Notes under the pieces: model-generated
What the model saw: the letters and a program-made list of their open reading frames with translations, nothing else
Told to the model about the DNA's origin: nothing
Databases searched by the model: none
In this document: piece after piece, positions 55,998 through 63,304 of the stretch
Position numbering within the stretch: the first letter of the stretch is position 1
How the letters are laid out: every line of letters begins with the position of its first letter
Program-made: the position numbers and the translations under genes
From: Clostridia bacterium
GTDB lineage: Bacteria; Bacillota; Clostridia; Christensenellales; Aristaeellaceae
Assembly: GCA_017429265.1 (NCBI GenBank)
Contig: JAFRPG010000090.1
Coordinates: forward strand, 176,069-240,068
Length of the DNA stretch: 64,000 nucleotides
Direction: 5' to 3'

Positions 55998-56026
55998 CCC
56001 GCGGGAGATTCCTGCGGGTCTTTTAT
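55998..56026 (+). terminator. Terminator of hup
   Basis: CCCGCGGG (55998-56005) pairs with CCTGCGGG (56011-56018, one G-U), then TCTTTTAT. It may be partial, as rqcP begins 13 bp later. Confidence 0.7.
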
Positions 56027-56038
56027 CGGAGGTTATTC

Positions 56039-56311
56039 ATGCGTCTTGACAAATATCTGAAGGTATCGCGGATCATCAAGCGCCGCACCGTCGCCAACGA
56101 GGCGTGCGCGGGCGGACGGGTCACCCTCAACGGCAAGGTAGCCAAACCGGGTGCGGAGGTCCACGTCGGCGACACGATGACGATCCGCTTCGGCGACAAG
56201 CTGGGTCAGTACGAGATCCTTTCCATCCAGGAGACCGTGCGCAAGGGCGATGCGAACGCGATGTACCGGATCATCGCGGAGGATGCGGCGGTGGCCGCCG
56301 AGCGCGCATGA
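56039..56311 (+). CDS. rqcP: RqcP, S4-domain ribosome quality-control factor
   Basis: 90 residues. The S4 RNA-binding domain has MRLDKYLKVSRIIKRRTVANEAC, then GGRVTLNGKVAKPGAEVHVGDT. In Bacillus RqcP (YabO) works with RqcH to add alanine tails to stalled nascent chains on 50S subunits. GGAGGT lies 5-6 nt before the ATG. The stop overlaps ispDF (ATGA). Synteny with mazG and HU supports the assignment. Confidence 0.92.
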   Translation: MRLDKYLKVSRIIKRRTVANEACAGGRVTLNGKVAKPGAEVHVGDTMTIRFGDKLGQYEILSIQETVRKGDANAMYRIIAEDAAVAAERA

Positions 56312-57483
56312 GCCCGCAGGCTGTCTGGTATGCCGTCATTCTCGGCGGCGGGTCCGGCACCCGGATGGGGCTCGGCTACAACAAGGTGCTGGCGCCGCTC
56401 GCGGGCGAGCCGGTGATCCGGCATGCCGTGCGGTGCTTTTCCGGCTTTGTGCGGGGTGCGGTGATCGTTTGCCCCGCCGCGGAGCGGGACGCTTTTGTCT
56501 CGGCGCTGGACGGATGGGCTGAGTTTCCGATCCGCTTTGCCGACGGAGGCCCGACGCGTCAGGCCTCCGTTGCTCAGGGTTTGCAGAGGCTGCCTCCGGA
56601 CGCGACCCATGTCTTTGTCCACGACGGCGCTCGCTGCATAACGGAGAGCGGGATCATCGCCCGCGTCCGGGACGCCGCACTGGAGTGCGGAGCCGCGATC
56701 CCCGGCATCCCGCTCAGCGACACCGTGAAGCAGGTCGATCCCGACGGACGCATCCTCTCGACGCCGGACCGTACGGCCCTGCGCGCCGTTCAGACGCCCC
56801 AGGCCTTTGCGCTGCCGGTCCTGCTCACCGCTCACCGCGCCGCTGAAGCGGACGGCTTTCTCGGCACGGACGACGCTTCTCTTGTCGAGCGTACGGGGCA
56901 CCCCGTCGTCGTCACAGAGGGCAGCCGGACCAATCTCAAACTCACCGAACCGGAGGATCTGCGCATGGCCGAAGAACGCCTTTTGTCCGCCTCCCCCGTC
57001 CCGTTCCGCATCGGGACAGGCTACGACGTCCATCGTTTTGCGGAGGGCAGGAAGCTGATCCTGTGCGGCGTTGACGTTCCGCACACGCTCGGCCTGGACG
57101 GGCACAGCGACGCGGACGTGGCTGTCCATGCGCTGATGGATGCGCTCCTCGGAGCGGCCGCTCTCGGCGATATCGGCAAGCACTTCCCGGACAGCGACGA
57201 GCGCTACCGCGGCATCTCCTCGATCCTGCTCCTCCGCCATGTCTGCGCGCTCCTGCGTGAACACGGCTACGCGGTCGGGAACGCCGATGTCACCATCGTT
57301 GCGCAGGCGCCGAAGCTGGCGCCGTATATCCCGCGGATGCGGGAGACGGTGGCGGAGGCCATTGAAGTCTCCCCCGACACGGTCAGCGTCAAGGCCACGA
57401 CCACCGAGCGTCTCGGCTTCGAGGGACGCGGTGAAGGCATCAGCGCCCAGGCCGTCGCCCTGCTGGTCAGGCATACCGCATAA
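56308..57483 (+). CDS. ispDF: Bifunctional IspD-IspF of the MEP isoprenoid pathway
   Basis: 391 residues. The N-terminal IspD half (about 1-225) is the MEP cytidylyltransferase: ILGGGSGTRMGLGYNKVLAPL, VFVHDGARC, DTVKQV, QTPQAF. The C-terminal IspF half (about 232-391) is the MECDP synthase: RIGTGYDVHRFAEGR, GLDGHSDADVAVHALMDALLGA, DIGKHFPDSD and ATTTERLGFEGRGEGI. Joining the two is known in several bacteria although IspE acts between them. The ATG overlaps the rqcP stop; earlier in-frame starts would lie inside rqcP. A strong terminator follows. Confidence 0.96.
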   Translation: MSPQAVWYAVILGGGSGTRMGLGYNKVLAPLAGEPVIRHAVRCFSGFVRGAVIVCPAAERDAFVSALDGWAEFPIRFADGGPTRQASVAQGLQRLPPDATHVFVHDGARCITESGIIARVRDAALECGAAIPGIPLSDTVKQVDPDGRILSTPDRTALRAVQTPQAFALPVLLTAHRAAEADGFLGTDDASLVERTGHPVVVTEGSRTNLKLTEPEDLRMAEERLLSASPVPFRIGTGYDVHRFAEGRKLILCGVDVPHTLGLDGHSDADVAVHALMDALLGAAALGDIGKHFPDSDERYRGISSILLLRHVCALLREHGYAVGNADVTIVAQAPKLAPYIPRMRETVAEAIEVSPDTVSVKATTTERLGFEGRGEGISAQAVALLVRHTA

Positions 57484-57487
57484 ACCG

Positions 57488-57537
57488 ACGACACCCGCTG
57501 CACATCTCATCGGCAGCGGGTGTCGTTTTCTCTTTTC
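57488..57537 (+). terminator. Terminator of the yabM-like to ispDF run
   Basis: ACGACACCCGCTGC (57488-57501) pairs with GCAGCGGGTGTCGT (57513-57526), followed by TTTCTCTTTT. Very stable. Confidence 0.92.
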
Positions 57538-57539
57538 TG

Positions 57540-58052
57540 TTATTCCGCACGCTTCCGGATATGCGCGGCGATGATCTCCGCGGCCTCCTCCGGGGTCAGG
57601 GTTGTGTTGTCGAGGACGAATGCGAACTTGTTCCTGTTTTTCCTGAACCACCTGTTGAAACCGATGTGCGGCGCGATGATCTCCTCGGAGGTAAAGCCGC
57701 GCTCCGCGGGACGATCCCAGAGCCTTTGGGCGATCACCTCATCATCCGCGATCAGGACAATGAACTCCGTGGCTTCGATCTCCGCGGGAAGGGTCTGCTG
57801 CGCGATGAAGTCCTGCGGATTGATGCAGCTGACGAACACCAGGTGTCTCCCCCGTGCCCTGCGGACCGCTTCGGCCAGGCCTTCGTCCTTGTACCGGTAA
57901 GCGTCTTCCCTGCCCGCGTAGTCCCACCAGTTGAGCCCCATCTCGTCCTGATCCATGCATGCAAAGCGATCCGGGTCCAGTCTCTTTGCGAGTTCATCCC
58001 GCATGGTCGATTTCCCGGCGCCGCAGCACCCGGTGATCGCAAACAGCTTCAT
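57540..58052 (-). CDS. Small P-loop kinase-like ATPase
   Basis: 170 residues. The P-loop GCCGAGKST lies at residues 8-16, the probable Walker B/substrate aspartates are in FACMDQDEMGLNWWDY, and HLVFVSCINPQDF follows; a lid-like arginine segment is near RLWDRPAERGF. The fold resembles adenylate/shikimate-kinase or zeta-like small-molecule kinases, substrate unknown. It lies 19 bp after the CD3324/ParB-like gene in the same direction, so the two probably work together. No close named family was recognised. Confidence 0.8.
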   Translation of the reverse strand: MKLFAITGCCGAGKSTMRDELAKRLDPDRFACMDQDEMGLNWWDYAGREDAYRYKDEGLAEAVRRARGRHLVFVSCINPQDFIAQQTLPAEIEATEFIVLIADDEVIAQRLWDRPAERGFTSEEIIAPHIGFNRWFRKNRNKFAFVLDNTTLTPEEAAEIIAAHIRKRAE

Positions 58053-58071
58053 GCTTTTCTCCCCCTCTGCG

Positions 58072-58818
58072 TCATCTGCGGATCATGACCGCTTCCTTCG
58101 CGTACGATCCGTACTTGTCCATGAAATCCTCATACTCCGTCGTCTCAGTGATCCAGACGATCACCCAGGCCTCCGTACAGCCCAGATTCAGATATGCCTG
58201 GAAGCGGTGGTTTCCGTCGTTGAGTTCAAAGCCCTCGGCGGTATAGTGCACGATCAGCGGCGGCATGTCCGGATCCTCCCTGATCGATTTCTCCAGCTTC
58301 GCGACATGCTGCGCAAACCATTCCGGGTGGATCTGATATCGCATCTCAGGCTCCGGTCCCGCGCAGCGCCTGAACAGGCTGAGCGGCATCCGGATCGGGC
58401 CGAGATAGCAGCGGTCGAAGAGCTTCAGCCCGTCCGAGAACGGGATATTCCGCCCGTTTTCGTTCAGGTACAGATGGATCCAGACGTCCAGCTTCTCCGC
58501 GGCGGCATAGGCCTGCGCGGAGGACAGTGTGGCTGCGTATTGCAATGCGGCGACCTCCTTCTTCCGATAGACGATCCTCCTGACGGAGTCATAGGAAAGC
58601 GCGTGACGCTCCATCAGGGTTTCGATGCTTTCTCCTCCCGCAAAGGCGCTGCGGATCGCGGCGTTTCTCTCGCGGATGTACTGCTGGTAGCCCGACGTCT
58701 CTCCCCAGGCCTTCTTCTCGCCCCGGGCCGGGATGTAGATCGTCTCCCCCGAAACATACCGCTGGATCTGCCGGAGCAGCGCTTCCGGAAAGATATCCCT
58801 GGCGTTCCTGTATTTCAC
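58072..58818 (-). CDS. CD3324-type HTH protein fused to a ParB/Srx-like domain
   Basis: 248 residues. The N-terminal part (about 1-92) matches the CD3324 family, a Mor-like helix-turn-helix: KYRNARDIFPEALLRQIQRY, ETIYIPARGEKKAWGE, RERNAAIRSAF and HALSYDSVRRIVYRKK. The rest (about 100-248) carries a ParB/sulfiredoxin-like block LIVHYTAEGFELNDGNHRFQAYL near 195-215; the DGNHR motif is the nucleotide-binding signature of that fold. Such folds include CTPases and ATP/ADP-dependent serine kinases. Start is GTG with GGGAGGG 6 nt upstream; longer frames carry a non-family N-terminus. It pairs with the P-loop kinase downstream. Confidence 0.78.
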   Translation of the reverse strand: MKYRNARDIFPEALLRQIQRYVSGETIYIPARGEKKAWGETSGYQQYIRERNAAIRSAFAGGESIETLMERHALSYDSVRRIVYRKKEVAALQYAATLSSAQAYAAAEKLDVWIHLYLNENGRNIPFSDGLKLFDRCYLGPIRMPLSLFRRCAGPEPEMRYQIHPEWFAQHVAKLEKSIREDPDMPPLIVHYTAEGFELNDGNHRFQAYLNLGCTEAWVIVWITETTEYEDFMDKYGSYAKEAVMIRR

Positions 58819-58894
58819 GGAAATCCCTCCCACACCCGCATCATATCGCATCCGTTTCCAGAAGAAAAGGTCAACTTTGTCTCTGTCCGTTTGT

Positions 58895-58931
58895 GACAAA
58901 AAAGCGGGACGCCGATCCTGTGTCAGCGTCC
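58895..58931 (-). terminator. Terminator of nfnA-nfnB
   Basis: Minus strand CGGGACGC (58924-58931) pairs with GCGTCCCG (58903-58910), then GCTTTTTT. It lies 18 bp after the nfnB stop. Confidence 0.85.
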
Positions 58932-58949
58932 CGGGATAAAGAGTTCGTT

Positions 58950-60347
58950 TCAGGCGTTCCCGCTGAGCTTTGCGTCGATGGCAGCGGCAGCCGTCTTGCC
59001 CGCGCCCATGGCGAGGATGACGGTCGCGGCGCCGGTCACCGCGTCGCCGCCGGCATAGACGCCCTCACGGCTGGTCTTGCCGGTCTCCTCCTCCACGATG
59101 ATGCCGCCCCAGCGCTGGGTCGCAAGACCCTCTGTGGTGGACTTGATCAGAGGATTCGGGCTGGTGCCGAGCGCCATGATCACGCAATCCATCGGCAGGT
59201 CTTCCTCGCTTCCCTCCACGGGGACGGGGCGCCTGCGGCCTGATGCGTCCGGCTCGCCCAGTTCCATCTTCTGGACGCGGATGCCGCTCACCCAGCCCTG
59301 CTCATTGCTCTCGATGGCGACGGGATTGGTCAGGAAGAGGAAGCGGATGCCTTCTTCCATCGCATGCTCGACTTCTTCGCGGCGCGCCGGAAGCTCCTTC
59401 TCGGTCCTGCGGTACACGACGGTCACGTCGGCGCCCATCCGCTTAGCACAGCGGGCGGCATCCATGGCCACGTTGCCGCCGCCGACCACAGCCACGGACC
59501 TGCCGTGCTGAATGGGGGTGCTGGCGTCGGGCCGATAGGCCTTCATCAGGTTGATGCGCGTGAGGAACTCGTTGGCGGAGTATACGCCCTTGAGGTTCTC
59601 GCCGGGGATGTTCATGAACTTCGGCAGACCGGCGCCCGAGCCGATAAACACAGCCTCGAAGCCCATCTCCTCCATCAGCTCGTCGATCATCAGGGTGCGG
59701 CCAATAACCACGTTGGTCTCCACCTTCACGCCCAGCGCCTTGAGGCCTTCGATCTCGCGCTGCACGATGGCCTTGGGCAGACGGAACTCCGGAATACCGT
59801 AGACCAGCACGCCGCCCGGCAGGTGCAGGGCCTCGAAGATCGTCACCTCATAGCCCTTGCGCGCCAGGTCGCCGGCACAGGTCAGGCCGGAGGGACCGGA
59901 GCCGATCACCGCCACCTTGTGACCGTTCTTCTCGGGCACGGAGACTTCCGCGTGTTCCGCGCTGTTGTGGCGGTCGGCGACAAAGCGCTCCAGACGACCG
60001 ATGGCCACCGGTTCGCCCTTCTTGCCGCGGATGCACTGGCCTTCACACTGGCTCTCCTGCGGGCAGACACGGCCGCAGACCGCCGGGAGGGACGAGGAGA
60101 GGCTGATGATCTGGTAGGCCGCCTCAAAGTTGCCCTGTGCGGTCTCGTGGATGAACGCCGGGATATCGATGCGCACCGGGCATCCGCTGACGCAGAACTT
60201 CTGCTTGCAGTTCAGGCAGCGCTGTGCCTCGTCGAGGGCCATCTCCTCGGTATAGCCGAGGGCCACTTCCTCGAAATTCGCGTTCCGGACCGTCGGATCC
60301 TGAGAAGGCATGGGGTTTTTCGTCAGTCTCATGTTGGGCATGGTCAT
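58950..60347 (-). CDS. nfnB: NADPH-binding flavoprotein NfnB (GltD-like)
   Basis: 465 residues. Large subunit of NADH-dependent reduced ferredoxin:NADP+ oxidoreductase, or the related SudA; also annotated as glutamate synthase small subunit. N-terminal Fe-S cysteines lie in CLNCKQKFCVSGCPV near 44 and CGRVCPQESQCEGQC near 91. FAD and NAD(P) Rossmann motifs follow in VAVIGSGPSGLTCAGDLA and VAVVGGGNVAMDAAR, then GDAVTGAATVILAMGAGK. No glutamate synthase large subunit is adjacent, and the preceding gene is the NfnA partner with ATGA overlap. This supports Nfn rather than GltD. AAGGAGG precedes the ATG. Confidence 0.9.
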   Translation of the reverse strand: MTMPNMRLTKNPMPSQDPTVRNANFEEVALGYTEEMALDEAQRCLNCKQKFCVSGCPVRIDIPAFIHETAQGNFEAAYQIISLSSSLPAVCGRVCPQESQCEGQCIRGKKGEPVAIGRLERFVADRHNSAEHAEVSVPEKNGHKVAVIGSGPSGLTCAGDLARKGYEVTIFEALHLPGGVLVYGIPEFRLPKAIVQREIEGLKALGVKVETNVVIGRTLMIDELMEEMGFEAVFIGSGAGLPKFMNIPGENLKGVYSANEFLTRINLMKAYRPDASTPIQHGRSVAVVGGGNVAMDAARCAKRMGADVTVVYRRTEKELPARREEVEHAMEEGIRFLFLTNPVAIESNEQGWVSGIRVQKMELGEPDASGRRRPVPVEGSEEDLPMDCVIMALGTSPNPLIKSTTEGLATQRWGGIIVEEETGKTSREGVYAGGDAVTGAATVILAMGAGKTAAAAIDAKLSGNA

Positions 60348-61192
60348 TTCGCCTCCTTCAGGAGATTGCAGGCTTCATCGTATGCATGGCGCTCAAAATC
60401 GGCGTACATGCGGCCGCGCGCCATCGCCTCGTCAAAGTCGATCTCATGGCCGTCAAAGTCAGGACCGTCCACGCAGGCAAACTTTGTGACGCCGCCCACC
60501 GTCAGGCGGCAGCCGCCGCACATGCCGGTGCCGTCGATCATGATCGGGTTCATGCTGGCAACGGTCTTGATCCCGTACTGCTTCGTCAGCGCACAGACGA
60601 ACTTCATCATGATCAGCGGTCCGATGGTGATGACCTCGTCGTACTGCTCACCGCTCTCGATCAGCTCCCGGAGGGCATCGGTGACCAGGCCCTTCTCACC
60701 CCAGCTGCCGTCATCGGACATTTTGCAGACCTTGTCGGAAACCCGTGCAAACTCATCCTCGAGTATCACGAGATCTTTGCTGCGAAAGCCTGTGACACTG
60801 TGCACCACAGCGCCCTGCTCGTGGAGCTTTTTAGCCACGGGATAGGCGATCGCACAGCCCACGCCGCCGCCGACCACAGCGACCTTCCGGAGGCCTTCGA
60901 TCTCCGTCGGCCGTCCGAGGGGCCCAACAAAGTCGTGGATCATGTCGCCCTCGTTGAGCCGGTTCAGCGTAAAGGTCGACGCACCGACGATCTGGAAGAT
61001 GATCGTCACCGTTCCGGCCTCGCGGTCATAATCGGCAACGGTCAGCGGAATGCGCTCGCCGTCCGCATCGGCGCGCAGGATAATAAACTGACCGGGCTCG
61101 GCCTTGCGTGCGATCAGCGGAGCGTCCACCTTCATCATGGTCACCGTCGGGTTCAGTTCGCGTTTTTCCAGGATTCTGTTCAATGAGTTCAT
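60344..61192 (-). CDS. nfnA: NfnA ferredoxin-NAD(P) oxidoreductase subunit (PyrK/SudB-like)
   Basis: 282 residues. An FAD-binding ferredoxin-reductase domain (about 1-95; PGQFIILRADADGERIPLTVAD), an NAD-binding domain (about 100-215; VAVVGGGVGCAIAYPVAKKL) and a C-terminal [2Fe-2S] site GTGMCGGCRLTVGG...FACVDGPDF near 225-245. With NfnB it would couple ferredoxin and NADH oxidation to NADP+ reduction by flavin-based bifurcation, linking PFOR-derived ferredoxin to biosynthetic NADPH. It overlaps nfnB by ATGA. Own promoter upstream. Confidence 0.92.
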   Translation of the reverse strand: MNSLNRILEKRELNPTVTMMKVDAPLIARKAEPGQFIILRADADGERIPLTVADYDREAGTVTIIFQIVGASTFTLNRLNEGDMIHDFVGPLGRPTEIEGLRKVAVVGGGVGCAIAYPVAKKLHEQGAVVHSVTGFRSKDLVILEDEFARVSDKVCKMSDDGSWGEKGLVTDALRELIESGEQYDEVITIGPLIMMKFVCALTKQYGIKTVASMNPIMIDGTGMCGGCRLTVGGVTKFACVDGPDFDGHEIDFDEAMARGRMYADFERHAYDEACNLLKEAK

Positions 61193-61234
61193 CCCCCAAG
61201 CGTCAGGTCAGATTGGAAATCGGATACAGGAGCG

Positions 61235-61263
61235 ATTATAGCATATGTTTTCCTCCGCAACAA
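61235..61263 (-). promoter_or_regulatory. Promoter of nfnA-nfnB
   Basis: Minus strand TTGTTG (61258-61263), 17-nt spacer, perfect TATAAT (61235-61240). Confidence 0.65.
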
Positions 61264-61310
61264 GGAAATGCGAAGAAAAAACACTTGTACAAACACCGCT
61301 GAAATAGGGC

Positions 61311-61338
61311 TTGTCTTTGACGCAAAAAAAGGTATACT
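61311..61338 (+). promoter_or_regulatory. Promoter of the acyl-activating enzyme-ACP pair
   Basis: TTGTCT (61311-61316), 16-nt spacer, TATACT (61333-61338). It lies 42 bp before the ATG at 61380 and excludes the longer TTG start at 61311. Confidence 0.6.
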
Positions 61339-61379
61339 GTCATAGGGTAATCCAATACACCGGAAAGGATCTGGACAAC

Positions 61380-62840
61380 ATGAACTACTTCATTGAACAT
61401 ATGCTGCCGGAAGAGCGCGAGCTGATCCCGTGGCTGCCGACGACTGCGGCTTTCACCGACTGGATCTGTGAAAAGTACGCGGACAGCGTCGCCCTATCGG
61501 ATCCGGACAGGAAGCTCACGTACGCCGAACTCGGTCAGCTTGTGGCCCGGAAAAGGCGTCTGCTCTCCGACCGCTGTGTTCCCGCCGCGTCAAACGTCGG
61601 CCTGCTCGGCGTCAACAGCATCGACGAGGCGGCCTGGTTCCTCGCCGTGACAAGCTCCGGCCGGACCGCCGTCATGCTCCCGGCCTCGCTGAGCCCGGAT
61701 GTGCTGGCCCGAAGTGCCGTTCACTATGAGCTGAGCGCGCTGATCGCGGACACCTCCCTGTCCGAAAAGACACAGAACGTACCGGTGTCCGTTTTGCTCG
61801 GCATGCGGGATGCCGCAGAAGAGACCGAAGTCTCTTCTGATGTAAGCCCGAAAGACCGCGCTGCGATTTTCTTCACCGGCGGAACCACCGGCACGCCGAA
61901 AGGTGTCATGCTCAGCCACCGCGCCCTGATGCGCGGCACACTCAACGGTACCTACCGCAAGGGGACAGTCTTCGGCCAACGCTTCGTGGTCGTGCTCCCG
62001 TTCATCCATGTGTTCGGCATGATCTTCAGTCTGCTGAGCTGTCTGTATACAGGCTCCGAAGTCGGCGTCTGCGGTCAGATGCGCGAGGTCTTCAAGGAAA
62101 TGCAGCGCGTACATCCGACCACCATGATCGCCGTGCCCGGGCTCGCCGAGCTGATGCTGACCATCGCCCGCGGAAAAGGCATGGGCGCCCTCGGCGGCAG
62201 CCTGAAGACCATCATCACCGGCGCGGCTCCGGTCCCGCCGAGACTCTACCACGGCTTCCTCCCCCTCGGTGTCCAGGTCCTCGCCGGCTACGGCATGACG
62301 GAGACGGCCAACCTCGTCAGCGGCAACCTGACCATGGAACTCCATCCCGACTCGATGGGCAAGCAGTATCCGGAGCAGGAAGCCCGCATCGTCGACGGGG
62401 AACTCCAGGTCCGCGGCGACATGCTTTTCGACGGCTACTGGAAGGACGAGGCCGCGACCAAGGCCGCTTTCACCGAGGATGGATGGCTCTGCACGGGCGA
62501 CCTGGCGCGCATCGACGAGGACGGCTTCATCTACATTGTCGGCAGGAAGAAGAACCTGATCATCCTGGCCAACGGTGAGAACGTCTCCCCCGAGGAAGTC
62601 GAGCAGGTCTTCTACAAGTCGCCTGTCGTGCATGACTGCCTCGCCAGGGAAGCGGACATTGCCGGCACTCCCTCGATCGTGCTTGAGGTGCAGCCGATGC
62701 CCGGGTATGATGAAGCCGCCGTCCGCAAGGCACTCGACGAGATCCGTGCGACCCTTCCGAGCACCATGCGACCCGCCCGCTTCGATCTGCGCACCGAGGA
62801 TTTCGAAAAGAGTGCCAGCATGAAGATCATCCGCAAATAA
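61380..62840 (+). CDS. AMP-dependent acyl-activating enzyme (putative acyl-ACP synthetase)
   Basis: 486 residues of the ANL superfamily. Adenylation motifs: FFTGGTTGTPKGVMLSH near 182, AGYGMTETANLVSG near 315, WLCTGDLARIDEDGF near 378, GRKKNLIILANGENVSPEEVE, and the C-terminal catalytic lysine region ending in SASMKIIRK at the very end. It is compact for an acyl-CoA synthetase, and an acyl carrier protein gene follows 26 bp later. Loading of an acid onto that carrier is therefore likely; the acid is unknown. The ribosome site (GGAAAGGA) is somewhat far from the ATG. Confidence 0.87.
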   Translation: MNYFIEHMLPEERELIPWLPTTAAFTDWICEKYADSVALSDPDRKLTYAELGQLVARKRRLLSDRCVPAASNVGLLGVNSIDEAAWFLAVTSSGRTAVMLPASLSPDVLARSAVHYELSALIADTSLSEKTQNVPVSVLLGMRDAAEETEVSSDVSPKDRAAIFFTGGTTGTPKGVMLSHRALMRGTLNGTYRKGTVFGQRFVVVLPFIHVFGMIFSLLSCLYTGSEVGVCGQMREVFKEMQRVHPTTMIAVPGLAELMLTIARGKGMGALGGSLKTIITGAAPVPPRLYHGFLPLGVQVLAGYGMTETANLVSGNLTMELHPDSMGKQYPEQEARIVDGELQVRGDMLFDGYWKDEAATKAAFTEDGWLCTGDLARIDEDGFIYIVGRKKNLIILANGENVSPEEVEQVFYKSPVVHDCLAREADIAGTPSIVLEVQPMPGYDEAAVRKALDEIRATLPSTMRPARFDLRTEDFEKSASMKIIRK

Positions 62841-62866
62841 GAGTCTGTCAGAGGAGCATTATATAA

Positions 62867-63094
62867 ATGAAAGAGAAACTGATTGCCATTTTGAAGAGGA
62901 TCCTTCCGGATGTGGATACATCAGCCATCGGAATGGAGACAAACCTGACCGCAGACCTCGGTCTGAATTCCATGAGCATCATGCTTCTGGCCATGGAGAC
63001 GGAGGAGGAGTTCGGATTCGAGTTCGAGGAATTCGAGAACATCCGCACGGTCGGCGATGTCGCAAAGTATGTGGAAGCGCACGCCACCAAGTGA
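62867..63094 (+). CDS. Acyl carrier protein
   Basis: 75 residues. The phosphopantetheine serine lies in DLGLNSMSIMLLAMETEEE (Ser near 35; LGLNSM instead of the DSL of fatty-acid ACP). The protein is acidic and helical as usual. AGAGGAG precedes the ATG at a short distance. Immediate linkage to an ANL-type enzyme and the non-DSL motif suggest a dedicated carrier rather than the housekeeping AcpP. A terminator follows. Confidence 0.9.
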   Translation: MKEKLIAILKRILPDVDTSAIGMETNLTADLGLNSMSIMLLAMETEEEFGFEFEEFENIRTVGDVAKYVEAHATK

Positions 63095-63121
63095 CCGGGC
63101 AGTCCGGAACCATGAAATCTG

Positions 63122-63153
63122 CCGTGCATCGACAAGGTGCACGGTTTTCTTTC
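63122..63153 (+). terminator. Terminator of the ligase-ACP unit
   Basis: CCGTGCA (63122-63128) pairs with TGCACGG (63138-63144), then TTTTCTTT. Confidence 0.8.
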
Positions 63154-63222
63154 ACATTTATTACAGAAGTTTTGCACTCGCTACAATTCTCTTTTGATTT
63201 GATGAATTCATTTGCCCACCGA

Positions 63223-63250
63223 TTGAAAAGTTGACTGCTCATGCTATAAT
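63223..63250 (+). promoter_or_regulatory. Promoter of the Pro/Glu/Ala repeat protein
   Basis: TTGAAA (63223-63228), 16-nt spacer, perfect TATAAT (63245-63250). AGGAGG follows at about 63290, before the ATG at 63305. Confidence 0.7.
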
Positions 63251-63304
63251 TCATGCTGTTTAAACAGGTCTGGAGGCCTGCAAATCAGAAGGAGGTTCAT
63301 ATCC

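Noticed and set aside
58950..60347. Glutamate synthase small subunit (gltD)
   Set aside because: No gltB adjacent, and it overlaps an NfnA/SudB-type partner; Nfn is the better reading, though SudAB cannot be excluded.
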